From Paenibacillus sp. J2TS4 (lineage in GTDB: Bacteria; Bacillota; Bacilli; Paenibacillales; NBRC-103111): a DNA stretch of 64,000 nucleotides. The position numbers and the translations under genes were made by a program. Position 1 is the first letter of the stretch; each line of letters opens with the position of its first letter. Below are positions 42,492 through 51,387 of this stretch, piece after piece. Where the stretch lies: the NCBI RefSeq assembly GCF_018403245.1, contig NZ_BOSH01000002.1:186001-250000 (forward strand). Reading direction: 5' to 3'. Under the pieces are notes generated by a model. That model made no database searches. It saw only the letters and a program-made list of their open reading frames with translations, and had not been told where the DNA came from.

Positions 42492-43133
42492 ATGCGGAAG
42501 TTTATTTATATATTTGATGCGTTATGTCCTTGGTGCTATGCTTTTACTCCAATTGTTAAAAAGCTTCACGAAAGCTTCAGACCGGAATACGGGCTTGAGG
42601 TGCTCAGCGGGGGATTAGTGGTCGGAGACCGGGTGGGGCCGATGGACAACAAGCTGAAGGAAAATATCCGGACTGCATATAGCTCTATAGTAGAGAGATC
42701 CGGGGCGGTGTTTGGCGAGCCTTTCTATCAGTTGGTCGAAAGTGAAGATTGGGTCATGAATTCGGAAATACCGGCTGTGGCCCTTGCTGTCTTCCGAGAG
42801 AGTAATTCTCCATCGTCTCCCCTTGAATTCGTCCATCGCCTCTATCATTTCATCTATGTAGAGGGAAAGAATCCTAATACCAGCGAACTTTATGAAGATT
42901 TAGCCTGTCACTTTAAACTGGATCCAGCCTTGTTTGTCAAGCGGATGGAGGAGGACCATTATATCCAGCAAGCGCGGTATGATTTTGCTCTGGCGAAGCA
43001 GCTTCAAGCGGAAGCCTTTCCCCGATTATTTTTGCAAACATCCGAAACCTACTTCCATCTGATCGCCAAAGGCTATTCCGATTACGAACAGATTGTGCGA
43101 ATCGTCGATAAAATCAATAACTCCCAACCTTAA
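42492..43133 (+). CDS. DsbA-family (FrnE-like) thiol-disulfide oxidoreductase
   Basis: About 213 residues. The thioredoxin-fold active site CPWC lies near the N-terminus in FDALCPWCYAF, with a helical insertion and a C-terminal thioredoxin part (AFPRLFLQT, containing the cis-Pro). No signal peptide, so it acts in the cytosol, as FrnE-type proteins do. ATGs at 42483 and 42492 are in frame; the second is better spaced from AGAGAGGA. A terminator follows. Confidence 0.85.
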   Translation: MRKFIYIFDALCPWCYAFTPIVKKLHESFRPEYGLEVLSGGLVVGDRVGPMDNKLKENIRTAYSSIVERSGAVFGEPFYQLVESEDWVMNSEIPAVALAVFRESNSPSSPLEFVHRLYHFIYVEGKNPNTSELYEDLACHFKLDPALFVKRMEEDHYIQQARYDFALAKQLQAEAFPRLFLQTSETYFHLIAKGYSDYEQIVRIVDKINNSQP

Positions 43134-43161
43134 CTTGGCCCATTGTCTGTATTCATTTTAA

Positions 43162-43197
43162 ACAGCCTGCTTCGTTTAGAAGTGAGGCTGTTTTTTT
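43162..43197 (+). terminator. Terminator after the DsbA-like gene
   Basis: ACAGCCT pairs with AGGCTGT around a loop of about 16 bases, followed by seven Ts. Confidence 0.85.
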
Positions 43198-43306
43198 GAC
43201 CAAGCCAGAGCACTGTTTGCTTTATTGTCACAGTTAGTAGAAATGTCGAGTCATTACCATGAAGCCGCAGCCCGAGAAGGAGCACGGCGTGGCCTGCCAC
43301 TGGTTG

Positions 43307-43852
43307 TCACTCGCGAACGTTCGCAATCAGCTTTTCACCTAATTTATGCCCCAGAAGAACAACTGGAATTAATACCAGTCCGAAAGGCGCGCTAATAAAA
43401 ATATCTTTCCATTCAACCATGTTCTCTGTCAGCAATCGGTAGTATAGATAAAGCGAATAGGGGAGGAGGATTCCTGCGCCCGTTAGCACTCCAGGCGTAA
43501 GCTTTCTTACATAGATGGATTGTCCGAGATGCATGAACACATGCAGAATCATGACTGCATTGATGCCCAGGAAGAGCGGGTAATAACCGTAATCCGCGGC
43601 CAACCAGGTCGATGGGATGAAGAACACAAACTCGGTACAGACTGCGATGGCGAACTGCGGTGCTTTGACTTGCGATGCGTAATCTATCAGCGAGCGGAAG
43701 CTTTCCGGCACTTTGGGAAGTATTGAATCATAATGCTTTTGAAACCAGGGTTCCAAACAAATGATTTCTTCAAAATCATGGAGCATGAAAGCGGCTAGAA
43801 ACAGCCAAATGATCGAGTGAGTGCTGATGGCAGAGTCAAGCCATTCTATCAT
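43307..43852 (-). CDS. HXXEE-domain membrane protein
   Basis: 181 residues with about five membrane helices. The HDFEE sequence in AAFMLHDFEEII matches the family's namesake His-x-x-Glu-Glu motif; a later HVFMHLGQSI gives a second conserved His pair. These residues suggest a metal site in the membrane, but the function is unknown. The start overlaps the TetR gene end by 4 bases, so the two are an operon and the regulator likely controls this protein. Confidence 0.8.
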   Translation of the reverse strand: MIEWLDSAISTHSIIWLFLAAFMLHDFEEIICLEPWFQKHYDSILPKVPESFRSLIDYASQVKAPQFAIAVCTEFVFFIPSTWLAADYGYYPLFLGINAVMILHVFMHLGQSIYVRKLTPGVLTGAGILLPYSLYLYYRLLTENMVEWKDIFISAPFGLVLIPVVLLGHKLGEKLIANVRE

Positions 43853-44463
43853 GGAGCCGCACCCCCTGTACTATAGGATGGATGAATCAGGCCGAACAAC
43901 AGAACACGGGTAAATTCATGAGCCACTTGCTTTGGATCGCGCCGTTTGACGAGAATAGCTTGTAAAATGACTTGCACAAACATCCCCAGAATGCAATCCG
44001 CTATCATCTCTGCGGACAGGTCGTTGCGAATAAATCCCGATGCTTGATTTTTCATCAAATTGCTGACTATCGTTTGGTGGATCAGTTTCTCCACCGCCTC
44101 GCTATTTTTTTCCTCCGTCAAGAAGATTTTCGTCAGTTCAGGATGTTCCCCGAAGAAGCTGAATAGCCCTTCCAAATTGCCCCGAATTCGTTCAGGCGCC
44201 TCTTTCAAGGGGAGCTCAGTCTCGAGCACAGCTGCTTGCAAATACTTGTTCACTCTGGAATAAAAGAGTTGACTAATTTCCTCGAATAGAGCTTCCTTGC
44301 CGGAAAAATATAAATAAAACGCCGCTTGTGTCAATTCGGCTTTCTTTACGATATCGCTGACCTTGGTATCCCGATATCCTCGCTCCGCTATAAGTGAAAT
44401 GGCCGCTTCCAGCAATCTGTTTCGGCTCTCTCTTCCTTTGGTTCCTGGTTTCATTCGACTCAA
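43849..44463 (-). CDS. TetR-family regulator
   Basis: 204 residues. Helix-turn-helix with YRDTKVSDIVKKAELTQAAF and a YLYFSGKEALFEEI end, then a helical ligand domain. It heads a two-gene unit with the HXXEE protein. Upstream, around 44485-44510, AACTTTCGAGTTACATAACTCAAAAGTT is a long inverted repeat (AACTTT, GAGTTA / TAACTC, AAAGTT), a good candidate for its own operator. Confidence 0.88.
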   Translation of the reverse strand: MSRMKPGTKGRESRNRLLEAAISLIAERGYRDTKVSDIVKKAELTQAAFYLYFSGKEALFEEISQLFYSRVNKYLQAAVLETELPLKEAPERIRGNLEGLFSFFGEHPELTKIFLTEEKNSEAVEKLIHQTIVSNLMKNQASGFIRNDLSAEMIADCILGMFVQVILQAILVKRRDPKQVAHEFTRVLLFGLIHPSYSTGGAAP

Positions 44464-44482
44464 TCCTTCTCATAAAAATAAC

Positions 44483-44509
44483 TTTCGAGTTACATAACTC
44501 AAAAGTTAG
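44483..44509. promoter_or_regulatory. Candidate TetR operator
   Basis: Inverted arms AACTTT and AAAGTT flank inner arms GAGTTA and TAACTC around a short centre, just before the TetR start on the minus strand. Palindromes of this size are typical TetR autoregulatory sites. Confidence 0.55.
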
Positions 44510-44597
44510 TTTATTGCAGATTTCGGGCGCTGTCAAGGGTGCGTGATTTATGGGACGAATGCTATTGCATAAATTTACAGCATGATCTTGAAATTAA

Positions 44598-44640
44598 TAC
44601 GAAAGTGTAGTAAATTTAATAAAAATACGAAATCGTAGTA
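44598..44640. promoter_or_regulatory. Two MarR-type boxes before the marR gene
   Basis: TACGAAAGTGTAGTA (44598-44612) and TACGAAATCGTAGTA (44626-44640), 28 bases apart start to start. The second contains the palindrome TACGATTTCGTA read inverted. A third copy lies before the ArsA-like gene. Confidence 0.65.
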
Positions 44641-44655
44641 TGTGGGGTAATCATT

Positions 44656-45135
44656 ATGGAGCAGCTATTCGAGCTTTTTTTCAAAACTGGCCTGCGTCCG
44701 CTCAGCATCTTACCGGATACGAGCCATCTGGAGCGCCAATTAACGAGGTCCGATGCGGCGACACTTCAGCTGCTGATGGTTCATGGTCAGCTGACGATGT
44801 CTGAGCTGGCCGAGCTTTTGGGGGCGCCCCTAAGCACAGCAACCAGCATTTCTAAACGGCTTGTCCGCAAAGGTTACCTTTCCCGAGAGAAATCCGAGTC
44901 CGATCAACGGATAATCGTCAATCGATTGACACCAGCCGGCGCTTCGGTTGCTGCCGAAATGGTGGAGCTAATGGAGGAGGCGTTCTCTCGAGTCCAGTCT
45001 GCGTTAACCCCGGAAGAGATTCAGCAGTTCATCGGTCTGGCTCTCAAGGTCGCTAAATCGCTGCAGCAGGAAACTGAGCCGGTTGACCAAAACAGGGTAC
45101 CCGATGTTCGATCGATAGAGATAGAAGGCGAATAA
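44656..45135 (+). CDS. MarR-family regulator
   Basis: 159 residues. Winged helix with LTMSELAELLGAPLSTATSISKRLVRKGYL and the wing REKSESDQRIIVNRLT. Two copies of TACGAAA-type boxes directly upstream and a third between this gene and the next indicate autoregulation and control of the ArsA-like gene. The start has only a weak ribosome site (GGGGTAAT), which may keep levels low. The last 25 residues are a charged tail beyond the usual domain. Confidence 0.88.
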   Translation: MEQLFELFFKTGLRPLSILPDTSHLERQLTRSDAATLQLLMVHGQLTMSELAELLGAPLSTATSISKRLVRKGYLSREKSESDQRIIVNRLTPAGASVAAEMVELMEEAFSRVQSALTPEEIQQFIGLALKVAKSLQQETEPVDQNRVPDVRSIEIEGE

Positions 45136-45158
45136 TAGAAATTTTTTTACTCTATTAC

Positions 45159-45170
45159 TACGAAATCGTA
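45159..45170. promoter_or_regulatory. MarR-type box before the ArsA-like gene
   Basis: TACGAAATCGTA, the core of the boxes at 44598 and 44626, in the 56-base gap between marR and the ATPase gene. Confidence 0.65.
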
Positions 45171-45191
45171 TTAAATGTCGGAGGTGGATCT

Positions 45192-46376
45192 ATGCGAATC
45201 ATTATTTATACGGGTAAAGGCGGCGTAGGGAAGACGAGTATCGCGGCGGCGACTGCCTACCAGCTTGCGGAGGAAGGGAAGCGGACTATTGTGCTCAGCA
45301 CTGATGCGGCCCACAGCTTATCGGATTCGTTAGGAATCCGGATTGGCGGCGAGCCCCAGCAAATCAATGACCTTCTATGGGCCCAGGAAATTGACAGCCT
45401 GAAGGAAACAGAAAGACATTGGGGCAGGGTCACCCGTTGGTTTGCCACTTTTACACAGTGGGCCAAGCTGGATGATATCGCTACGCAGGATTTGATGATT
45501 TTCCCCGGCTTTGAAGAGCTGTTCAGCTTGCTGCGAATTAAGGAGCACGTGGAAAGCGGTCGTTATGACGCCATCATCGTCGATTGCGCGCCTACGGGGG
45601 AGACGCTGCGTCTGCTGAGCTATCCTAATTTACTGCGCTGGTGGGTGCAAAATATTTTTCCATACGAACGCAAGCTGTTAAAGGTGGCACGACCAATCGT
45701 CAAGTTAACGAAAGGACTGGAGCTTCCCAATGACGAGACGATGGAAAGCCTGGCCCACGTTGTTCTGGAGCTGGAGCAGCTTCAGAAAGTCATTCTGGAT
45801 TCCCAAAGGACATCGGTGCGCCTCGTACTTAATCCGGAGAAAATGGTCATCTCCGAAGCGAGGAGGGCTTTCACTCATTTGAATCTGTATGGATTTCATA
45901 CCGACGCCGTCATTGTCAATAAGATCCTTCCCAAGGAGGCGGCCGAAGGCTATCTGGCTCAATGGCAGAAGATCCATCAATCCTACGAACAGGAAATTGA
46001 AGATTGCTTTCGTCCACTGCCGATTCTGAAGGTTCCGTTGATGAGCAGGGAAGTGATAGGCAGAGAAATGCTGGGACGGGTAGCGGCTGCCGCGTTTCCT
46101 GAAGGGCAGTGCGGAAGCATGCTCTATCACGGGAAGACGGAGGAAATTGACAAGACCGAAAGCGGTTATGTGATGACCCTCGCTTTGCCGTTTGCCGAGA
46201 AGCAGCAGGTGAAGCTGAATCAGAAGGGAGACGAGCTTACTCTTCAGGTGGGCAGCTACAAGCGAATTGTGACGCTGCCCCGAATGCTTCTTAGCCAACA
46301 GGTCAGAAGCGCTAAGCTTGCGAATGGCCGATTGACGATATATTTCAATGAGAACGAAGGGGATGAGGGACAATGA
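45192..46376 (+). CDS. ArsA/Get3-family ATPase with C-terminal HSP20-like domain
   Basis: 394 residues. Deviant Walker A KGGVGKTS (about 9-16), A-loop region STDAAHSLSDSLG and the signature DCAPTGETLRLLSYP are all present, so it is a single-copy ArsA/Get3-type ATPase rather than a two-half ArsA pump subunit. Residues about 320-390 form the ArsA_HSP20-like beta domain found in many bacterial members. The cargo is unknown: no arsB, arsR or tail-anchored target is next to it. It overlaps the following 90-residue gene by 4 bases and is preceded by a MarR-type box. Confidence 0.88.
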   Translation: MRIIIYTGKGGVGKTSIAAATAYQLAEEGKRTIVLSTDAAHSLSDSLGIRIGGEPQQINDLLWAQEIDSLKETERHWGRVTRWFATFTQWAKLDDIATQDLMIFPGFEELFSLLRIKEHVESGRYDAIIVDCAPTGETLRLLSYPNLLRWWVQNIFPYERKLLKVARPIVKLTKGLELPNDETMESLAHVVLELEQLQKVILDSQRTSVRLVLNPEKMVISEARRAFTHLNLYGFHTDAVIVNKILPKEAAEGYLAQWQKIHQSYEQEIEDCFRPLPILKVPLMSREVIGREMLGRVAAAAFPEGQCGSMLYHGKTEEIDKTESGYVMTLALPFAEKQQVKLNQKGDELTLQVGSYKRIVTLPRMLLSQQVRSAKLANGRLTIYFNENEGDEGQ

Positions 46377-46645
46377 AACAGCGATTCCAACAGTCCGATT
46401 TGGAGCAAATAGCGGGTCATTTAGCCGACATTCACCAGCTAGTCTCAGACAGGCTGATTCCTGAAGCGAGCCGGGCGCATTGGAGGAGAGCGGAGATAGA
46501 AGCAATGCTTGGAATCCGCTCGTGGCTAGACGATAAAATAAATCGAATAGGGAAAGAGCAACGCAATTCGCCGTTCAAGGCCTCCCAGAAGTCCAGTAGA
46601 CAATCTTCCTCGCAGTCAATCCCGATAGAAGAAGAGACCGATTAA
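46373..46645 (+). CDS. Small protein coupled to the ArsA-like ATPase, unknown
   Basis: 90 residues. An amphipathic helical N-terminal part (LEQIAGHLADIHQLVSDRL, then a helix with WLDDKINRI) is followed by a disordered Ser/Gln/Lys-rich tail ending EEETD. No family recognised. The ATG overlaps the ATPase stop in an ATGA arrangement, so it is translated with it and may be its partner or substrate adaptor. Composition matches its neighbours. Confidence 0.65.
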   Translation: MKQRFQQSDLEQIAGHLADIHQLVSDRLIPEASRAHWRRAEIEAMLGIRSWLDDKINRIGKEQRNSPFKASQKSSRQSSSQSIPIEEETD

Positions 46646-46840
46646 ATAAAGAGACCTTTAACGGAGAAAGGTTAAGATGGAAATCATGACGGATAGCACC
46701 AAGAAGGCTTAAGGAGGAGATGATTGAAGTGTCCAGGATCTTGATGCCGGTATCCGGGCGTTCGACTTGCCAACGTTATCAATTAAGGTTACTATGCCTA
46801 AGATAGGTTAAAATGAAAGGTCGCCATAAAGGAGCTCAGG

Positions 46841-48013
46841 TTGCTCATGAATATGAAAGTTTATGTTTTGGCGCTATCCGCTTTCGTTGTAGGAATGGTT
46901 GAATTAGTGATTGGCGGGCTTTTGCCGCTCATTGCCCGGGATTTACAGATTTCCGTCAGCGCCGCCGGGCAGCTGATCACCGTCTTTGCGCTTGTCTTGG
47001 CGATTGCCGGGCCGGTTATGCTGGCCCTGACCTCGCGAGTGGAACGCAAAAAACTGTACCTATGGTCGCTGTTCCTTTTCTTTATTGGGAATCTTCTGGC
47101 GTTTATCAGCCCGAATTATGAATGGCTTATGGCATCGCGTGTTTTCACGGCTTTTAGTGCGGCCCTGATCATTGTGCTATCGTTGACGATCGCAGCTAAA
47201 ATCGTTGATGTCCAATATCAGGCAAGAGCTCTAGGCATCATTAGTATGGGGATCAGCGGAGCCTTGGTGCTGGGCGTTCCGGTGGGCGTATTAATCGGGG
47301 ATGCCGTTGGCTGGCGGGCTCCCTTCCTGCTCATTGCTTGTTTAACAGGGATCGTCATGGTCATCATTTATCGCTTTCTGACGGCCCTTCCCCCGGAGAA
47401 TAGAACTCCTTTAATGAAGCAGCTCGCTTCATTAAAAAGCTTCAAGATAGCCAGCGCCCATCTTGTAACCGTTCTGATGTTAGCGGGCCATTACAGTCTT
47501 TATGCCTACTTTACTCCATTTTTGCAAACGACGTTGCAGCTGGATTCGTTATGGATCAGTATCGCTTATTTTGTTTTCGGAGTCGCGGCTGTCGTAGGAG
47601 GCGGAGTAGGCGGTTGGCTGTCAGATCGTTGGGGAGCAGGCAGAAGCATTCTTCTGGTGGTGTCCTTGTTTGCGCTAACCCTGTTTTTATTGCCCTTCTC
47701 CACTTATTTGCCGTTAGCATTCCTGGCAGGCTTAGTGGCTTGGGGGATGTTAAGCTGGGCGCTCAATCCGCCTCAGCAAAGCTATTTAATTCAGACCGCC
47801 CCGGAATCTTCGAAAATTCAACAAAGCCTCAATACGTCGTCCCTGCAAATCGGAATTGCTTTAGGATCAGCCGTTGGCGGGCTAGTGGTCGGCGTGTATC
47901 CTGTCATGTATAATGCTTGGTTTGGCGCCGGCTTCGTTATCCTAGCTCTGCTGTGTGCCGCCTACTCGCTAACCAGGACGATGCCTGTCAGCCATTATGG
48001 AAAAGTCTCCTAG
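46841..48013 (+). CDS. MFS transporter (AraJ/PbuE-like drug or purine exporter)
   Basis: 390 residues with twelve membrane helices. The N-terminal [20 protein letters not shown] helix and the [11 protein letters not shown] loop in the second half are typical of the DHA1 AraJ/YdhP/PbuE group, which export drugs, sugars or purines. Substrate unknown. AAAGGAG at 46828-46834 is 6 bases before TTG 46841; the ATG at 46847 is an alternative. It follows the ArsA unit by 195 bases and may be separate. Confidence 0.85.
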   Translation: MLMNMKVYVLALSAFVVGMVELVIGGLLPLIARDLQISVSAAGQLITVFALVLAIAGPVMLALTSRVERKKLYLWSLFLFFIGNLLAFISPNYEWLMASRVFTAFSAALIIVLSLTIAAKIVDVQYQARALGIISMGISGALVLGVPVGVLIGDAVGWRAPFLLIACLTGIVMVIIYRFLTALPPENRTPLMKQLASLKSFKIASAHLVTVLMLAGHYSLYAYFTPFLQTTLQLDSLWISIAYFVFGVAAVVGGGVGGWLSDRWGAGRSILLVVSLFALTLFLLPFSTYLPLAFLAGLVAWGMLSWALNPPQQSYLIQTAPESSKIQQSLNTSSLQIGIALGSAVGGLVVGVYPVMYNAWFGAGFVILALLCAAYSLTRTMPVSHYGKVS

Positions 48014-48030
48014 CGGAGTGTTTCAAGGAA

Positions 48031-48228
48031 GCATGGGGATCTAAATGGATTTCATGCAGCTAGTTTGCTCCGTTTGAGGTTAAAAACGAAAACTAAATGG
48101 AAAACCTCCATCTATTTTAGGCCAAAAGAGGGGTGCCAGGAAAAAAACTCCATTTTAAATGCAGTTTTTCCATCTAATTTGTCCATTTACGCCATTCGCT
48201 TCAATTTACCTACATAAAATACAGTTAG
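48031..48228. repeat. Second array of short intergenic repeats
   Basis: CTACATAAAATACAGTTAG (48210-48228) is the exact reverse complement of the 10112-10130 repeat. Related units upstream include ATTTCATGCAGCTAG (about 48048), AAACTAAATGGAAAACC (about 48088) and CCATTTTAAATGCAG (about 48150), again spaced by 40-60 bases. The gap from 48014 to 48326 holds nothing else supported. Confidence 0.65.
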
Positions 48229-48380
48229 ACGCTACCCTTTACCCTTCTCCCAGGCGAAAAAAAGTAAGGTACCTGATCTCTTCGCTTCTCCAGTCACTGC
48301 AAGGTTTACAGCCGATTTTCGCTCTGGTCGAGTAGACGTGAGCCTCACGACTCACGCCCCTCATAGATCCGTACGTGCCC

Positions 48381-49323
48381 AAGTCGGGATAGAATTTCAG
48401 CTGCGCCTATAGGTTTCCAATACATCTGTTCCTACATTATCATTGACAGTGAGATTGTAGGATACCTACTGTCGGCATTTTTTTTTTCTTCTTACCATCG
48501 AAGAATTTCAGTGTTTATCTACCTATCACGTTTTCTGAAGCCTCCCTGCGATCCCGGACGGTCGGATTTCCCGAGTCCGGTTCTGGTCTTGGCTCTGCAC
48601 CCATTTGCCACGGCTAAGCCTTCCTGCATGCCATTTGGTTTAAGTTTTAGCCAACATACGCCTCTATGACATGTAGTTTACTTATCCGCTAGCTTCTCAA
48701 TCCTTACTGAAGGTATCGACACTGAGTTCGATTTGATGTATTTTGTTGAAGCCACCAAGTACCCAGAGCCCCTTTGCCCATTATTGACTGGAATGGTTTG
48801 ATACCATTTCATTGGAAATTACCCCAACTTCATCACTACTACGGGCTCATGCGCCAGTCCTAAATCCTCCCATCTCTTTCGTCTCCCTTATAAGACGGGT
48901 CTTTGCAGGTTGTTGCTAATCCCTGCTGGAAGTAGGACCTTCCCGAAGTTATCTCTGCAATCATTCGAAAGGTGCTTGTACCCTTACCCCGGGAAAGGTT
49001 TGCAGTGCTTTTGTCCATTTCTTCCTGCAAACTGCCAGCTTTTCCTCACCTTAAACAGGATTTGCCTTTCCGATATGGTTCCGAACGCAACTTTGCGGAA
49101 CGCCGTATTTCGAGGCTGCAGTAATTCCTTTATGTTCAGGCTCCTATCTTTGCTCGATCCCCTAGTTGCTCCCACCTTCTATGAGGCGGCAAGACCTTTT
49201 TCGCCGCGCAGTACTTGGTTTGTTACCTCTCCAAGCAGCGGTATAGCTACGTACCCGTGTATGGACAATTGGTACGACCGGACTTCCACCGGTTTGATTG
49301 CAGCCTTATCGGCTGCTCCTTAA
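48381..49323 (-). mobile_element. Intron-like insert between the domain V halves
   Basis: Non-coding stretch of about 943 bases, minus strand. Near its start, GCAGCC-GATAA-GGCTGC and ACCGG-TGGAAGT-CCGGT hairpins and a CGGGTACGTAGC segment resemble domain I of a second group II intron, different from the host intron (which has GCAGG-TGGAAAT-CCTGC). Further on, GAGCCCGTAGTAGTGATGAAG resembles sequence found around intron reading frames. No reverse transcriptase and no GTGYG 5' end are seen, so it may be a truncated second intron. Confidence 0.45.
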
Positions 49324-49365
49324 GGCATACGGCTCCTCATATCATCATTTACAGAATTGCAATGA

Positions 49366-50664
49366 TTAGCCATAGATACTCACATAAATTTTGGGCTCAG
49401 GTAAAGGGTTACGTTTCAGAAAGAGGTTAAATTTGTCATACGTGAAGCTTCTTCTCTGGCTTCTGCGATTCAACCATTTAAATAATGCTTTGGTAATCTG
49501 AAATTTGTATACGGACAGCGCTCGGCTATTGTCGGTGATCCCATAATAGCGGTAATGTCCTGTTAGCTTCGCCCGCATCGTTTTCATTAATTCCTTCACG
49601 TCTTGATGGCGTTCTGCTTTCAACCATTCTTTGAATCCTCTCACTTTCGACTTAAACTTCTTTCCGCTTGTTTTCCTCTTTACTCTGAATTTACCCTTGC
49701 TGCTTTTGCTGCAATAGTGAGTGAATCCTAGAAAGTCAAACGTCTTGGGCTTCCCCAGTCCTTTTCGTTTTCGGTTTTCTTCGGCGAAGCGTCCAAATTC
49801 CAGAATTTTCGTCTTCTCTTCTGCAATTTGCAGGTCGAATTTGGCCAATCGCTTGATTAGTGCTGCATAGAATCGTTCTGCATCGTCCTTGTATTGAAAA
49901 CAGCATACGTAATCATCGGCATATCTGATCATACTTGCTTCGCCGCGGCACGCTCTCTTTACTGCGATCTCAAACCATAAGTCCAAAGCATAATGCAGAT
50001 AGAGATTCGCAAGTATCGGTGAAATCAGGGACCCCTGAGGAGTGCCGGTTTCAGTCGGTTCCCACGTGCCCTGTTCCATAACCCCGGCTTTCAAAAAGCG
50101 CCAGATCAGCCTTTGAATATTAGGGTCTGCTATTCTCTCCCCAAGGAATTTCATGAGCCATTCGTGATTGACATTCGTGAAGAAACTACGGATGTCAGCA
50201 TCCACGATGTAGCTGGTTTTTCCATACTCGATGATGCGATTCACTGCTTTCAGCGCATCGTGGCAGCTTCTTCCTGGTCGGAAACCGTAAGATAGGTTTA
50301 GAAAATCCTGCTCGTAGATGGCCTGTAGAATCTTGTTCAATCCCAACTGCACGATTTTGTCCTCATAAGAAGGGATGCCGAGCGGTCTTTTGCTCTTTTC
50401 ATCCTTTGGTATATATGTTTTTCTTACGGGCTGCGGTTGGTAGCTTTTCCTTTTTAGCCGTTCTACCAGGTCCTTGATGTTGGATTCCAGATTTTCCTCG
50501 TATGCTGCTTTCGTGACTCGATCGACACCTGTTGCTTTGCTGCCATCCAGTTCCCGATGGCATTGTGTCAGCAGTTCCTCGTTCAAGAGGTGATACAGCG
50601 ATGTGAATTGCTCTTTTGGCTTTTCTTTTGCAATCTCTGCTATTCTTGCTAGTTTTGTTTGCAT
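49366..50664 (-). CDS. ltrA: Group II intron reverse transcriptase/maturase
   Basis: About 432 residues. Reverse transcriptase blocks are in order: GVDRVTKAAYEENL (block 0), RPLGIPSYEDKIVQ, SYGFRPGRSCHDAL, DADIRSFFTNVNH, GTPQGSLISPILANLYLHY, and the catalytic YADD in MIRYADDYVCCF, followed by the DFLGFTHY and maturase-type X domain (LTGHYRYYGI, WLNRRSQRRSF). There is no C-terminal endonuclease domain. The frame is open to 50706, but the ATG at 50664 gives the usual MQTKLARIAEIA start and has GGGGTAGG ahead. It seems intact. Confidence 0.92.
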   Translation of the reverse strand: MQTKLARIAEIAKEKPKEQFTSLYHLLNEELLTQCHRELDGSKATGVDRVTKAAYEENLESNIKDLVERLKRKSYQPQPVRKTYIPKDEKSKRPLGIPSYEDKIVQLGLNKILQAIYEQDFLNLSYGFRPGRSCHDALKAVNRIIEYGKTSYIVDADIRSFFTNVNHEWLMKFLGERIADPNIQRLIWRFLKAGVMEQGTWEPTETGTPQGSLISPILANLYLHYALDLWFEIAVKRACRGEASMIRYADDYVCCFQYKDDAERFYAALIKRLAKFDLQIAEEKTKILEFGRFAEENRKRKGLGKPKTFDFLGFTHYCSKSSKGKFRVKRKTSGKKFKSKVRGFKEWLKAERHQDVKELMKTMRAKLTGHYRYYGITDNSRALSVYKFQITKALFKWLNRRSQRRSFTYDKFNLFLKRNPLPEPKIYVSIYG

Positions 50665-51213
50665 TTTTCGACCTACCCCTGTGTGTAGAAAATGTGTCTC
50701 TATCAAGAGTGATGATATGTCACTGCCTTCCCTCTACCGACGTTACTCGGTTTCATCGGTAGTACGCAGTGATCCGACTCCCTGTCCATCATTTGACATC
50801 CTCCCTTATGATCGGTTGTTTGTCATACTTCTTCAGAAGAATAGGCAGGGCCTCCCAAGTTGCTGTGAAGTCATTGTATAGCATGCCTGGCTCTACGACC
50901 CCGGGAGAGCTCATTCATCCTCGCCCTTGACGCATGAATGAGTGTTGTCTTCCGTACTTTCGAAAACGTCGACCTCTCCGTTTTACTCTTTTCGTGGCTC
51001 AATCACTTTCAGGCCTACTACCTGACTGTCTACGCTTAACGTTTAGAATTACTTCCAGCCATCCAAGACTCGCTATTGGTGGCTTGGCTTTGCCTTTCCA
51101 AGCAGGATTTCCACCTGCTAAACTTCACAACCTAGGCTTGGTCGCACCGAAAGTTGAGTTATAAAATTATAGTTTATCAACACATCCTTCTAAATTAAAT
51201 GAAATTCTTCAGT

Positions 51214-51242
51214 CAGTGAATAGGGCATTCACTGGCTTTTTT
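51214..51242 (+). terminator. Terminator hairpin upstream of the gapB-like gene
   Basis: CAGTGAAT and ATTCACTG form a perfect stem with an AGGGC loop, followed by GCTTTTTT. It must end a transcript from the left; the gene it originally served is not evident, since the intron now lies there. Confidence 0.75.
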
Positions 51243-51387
51243 ACTAAGTATTTACAGTAATTTCCTTCCTGCACGACTCTGAGTCTGGTCTGTTCATCTA
51301 TTTATTACGTCATATATAAAATAATGTTGCTTTATATAGAGTGTAATAATATATTTATTACATACTATATAAATGGGGGGTGAATAG

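Larger units (their letters stand above)
48327..51147 (-). mobile_element. Group II intron with an interruption near domain V
   Basis: On the minus strand the element begins GTGCGACC at 51147, the group II 5' consensus, followed by stem-rich domain I sequence and the conserved GTCGGATCACT block before the reverse transcriptase gene. The 3' end at 48327 reads CACGTCTACTCGAC after a domain V right half (GGGCACGTACGGATC, 48366-48380), as in many Firmicute introns. The matching domain V left half (GAGCCGTATGCC) lies at 49324-49335, just after the reverse transcriptase gene, about 940 bases away instead of the usual few. Confidence 0.75.

Noticed and set aside
45705..46505. Open frame of 266 codons on the minus strand
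   Set aside because: Antisense to the ArsA-like gene and its small partner; composition typical of a shadow frame.
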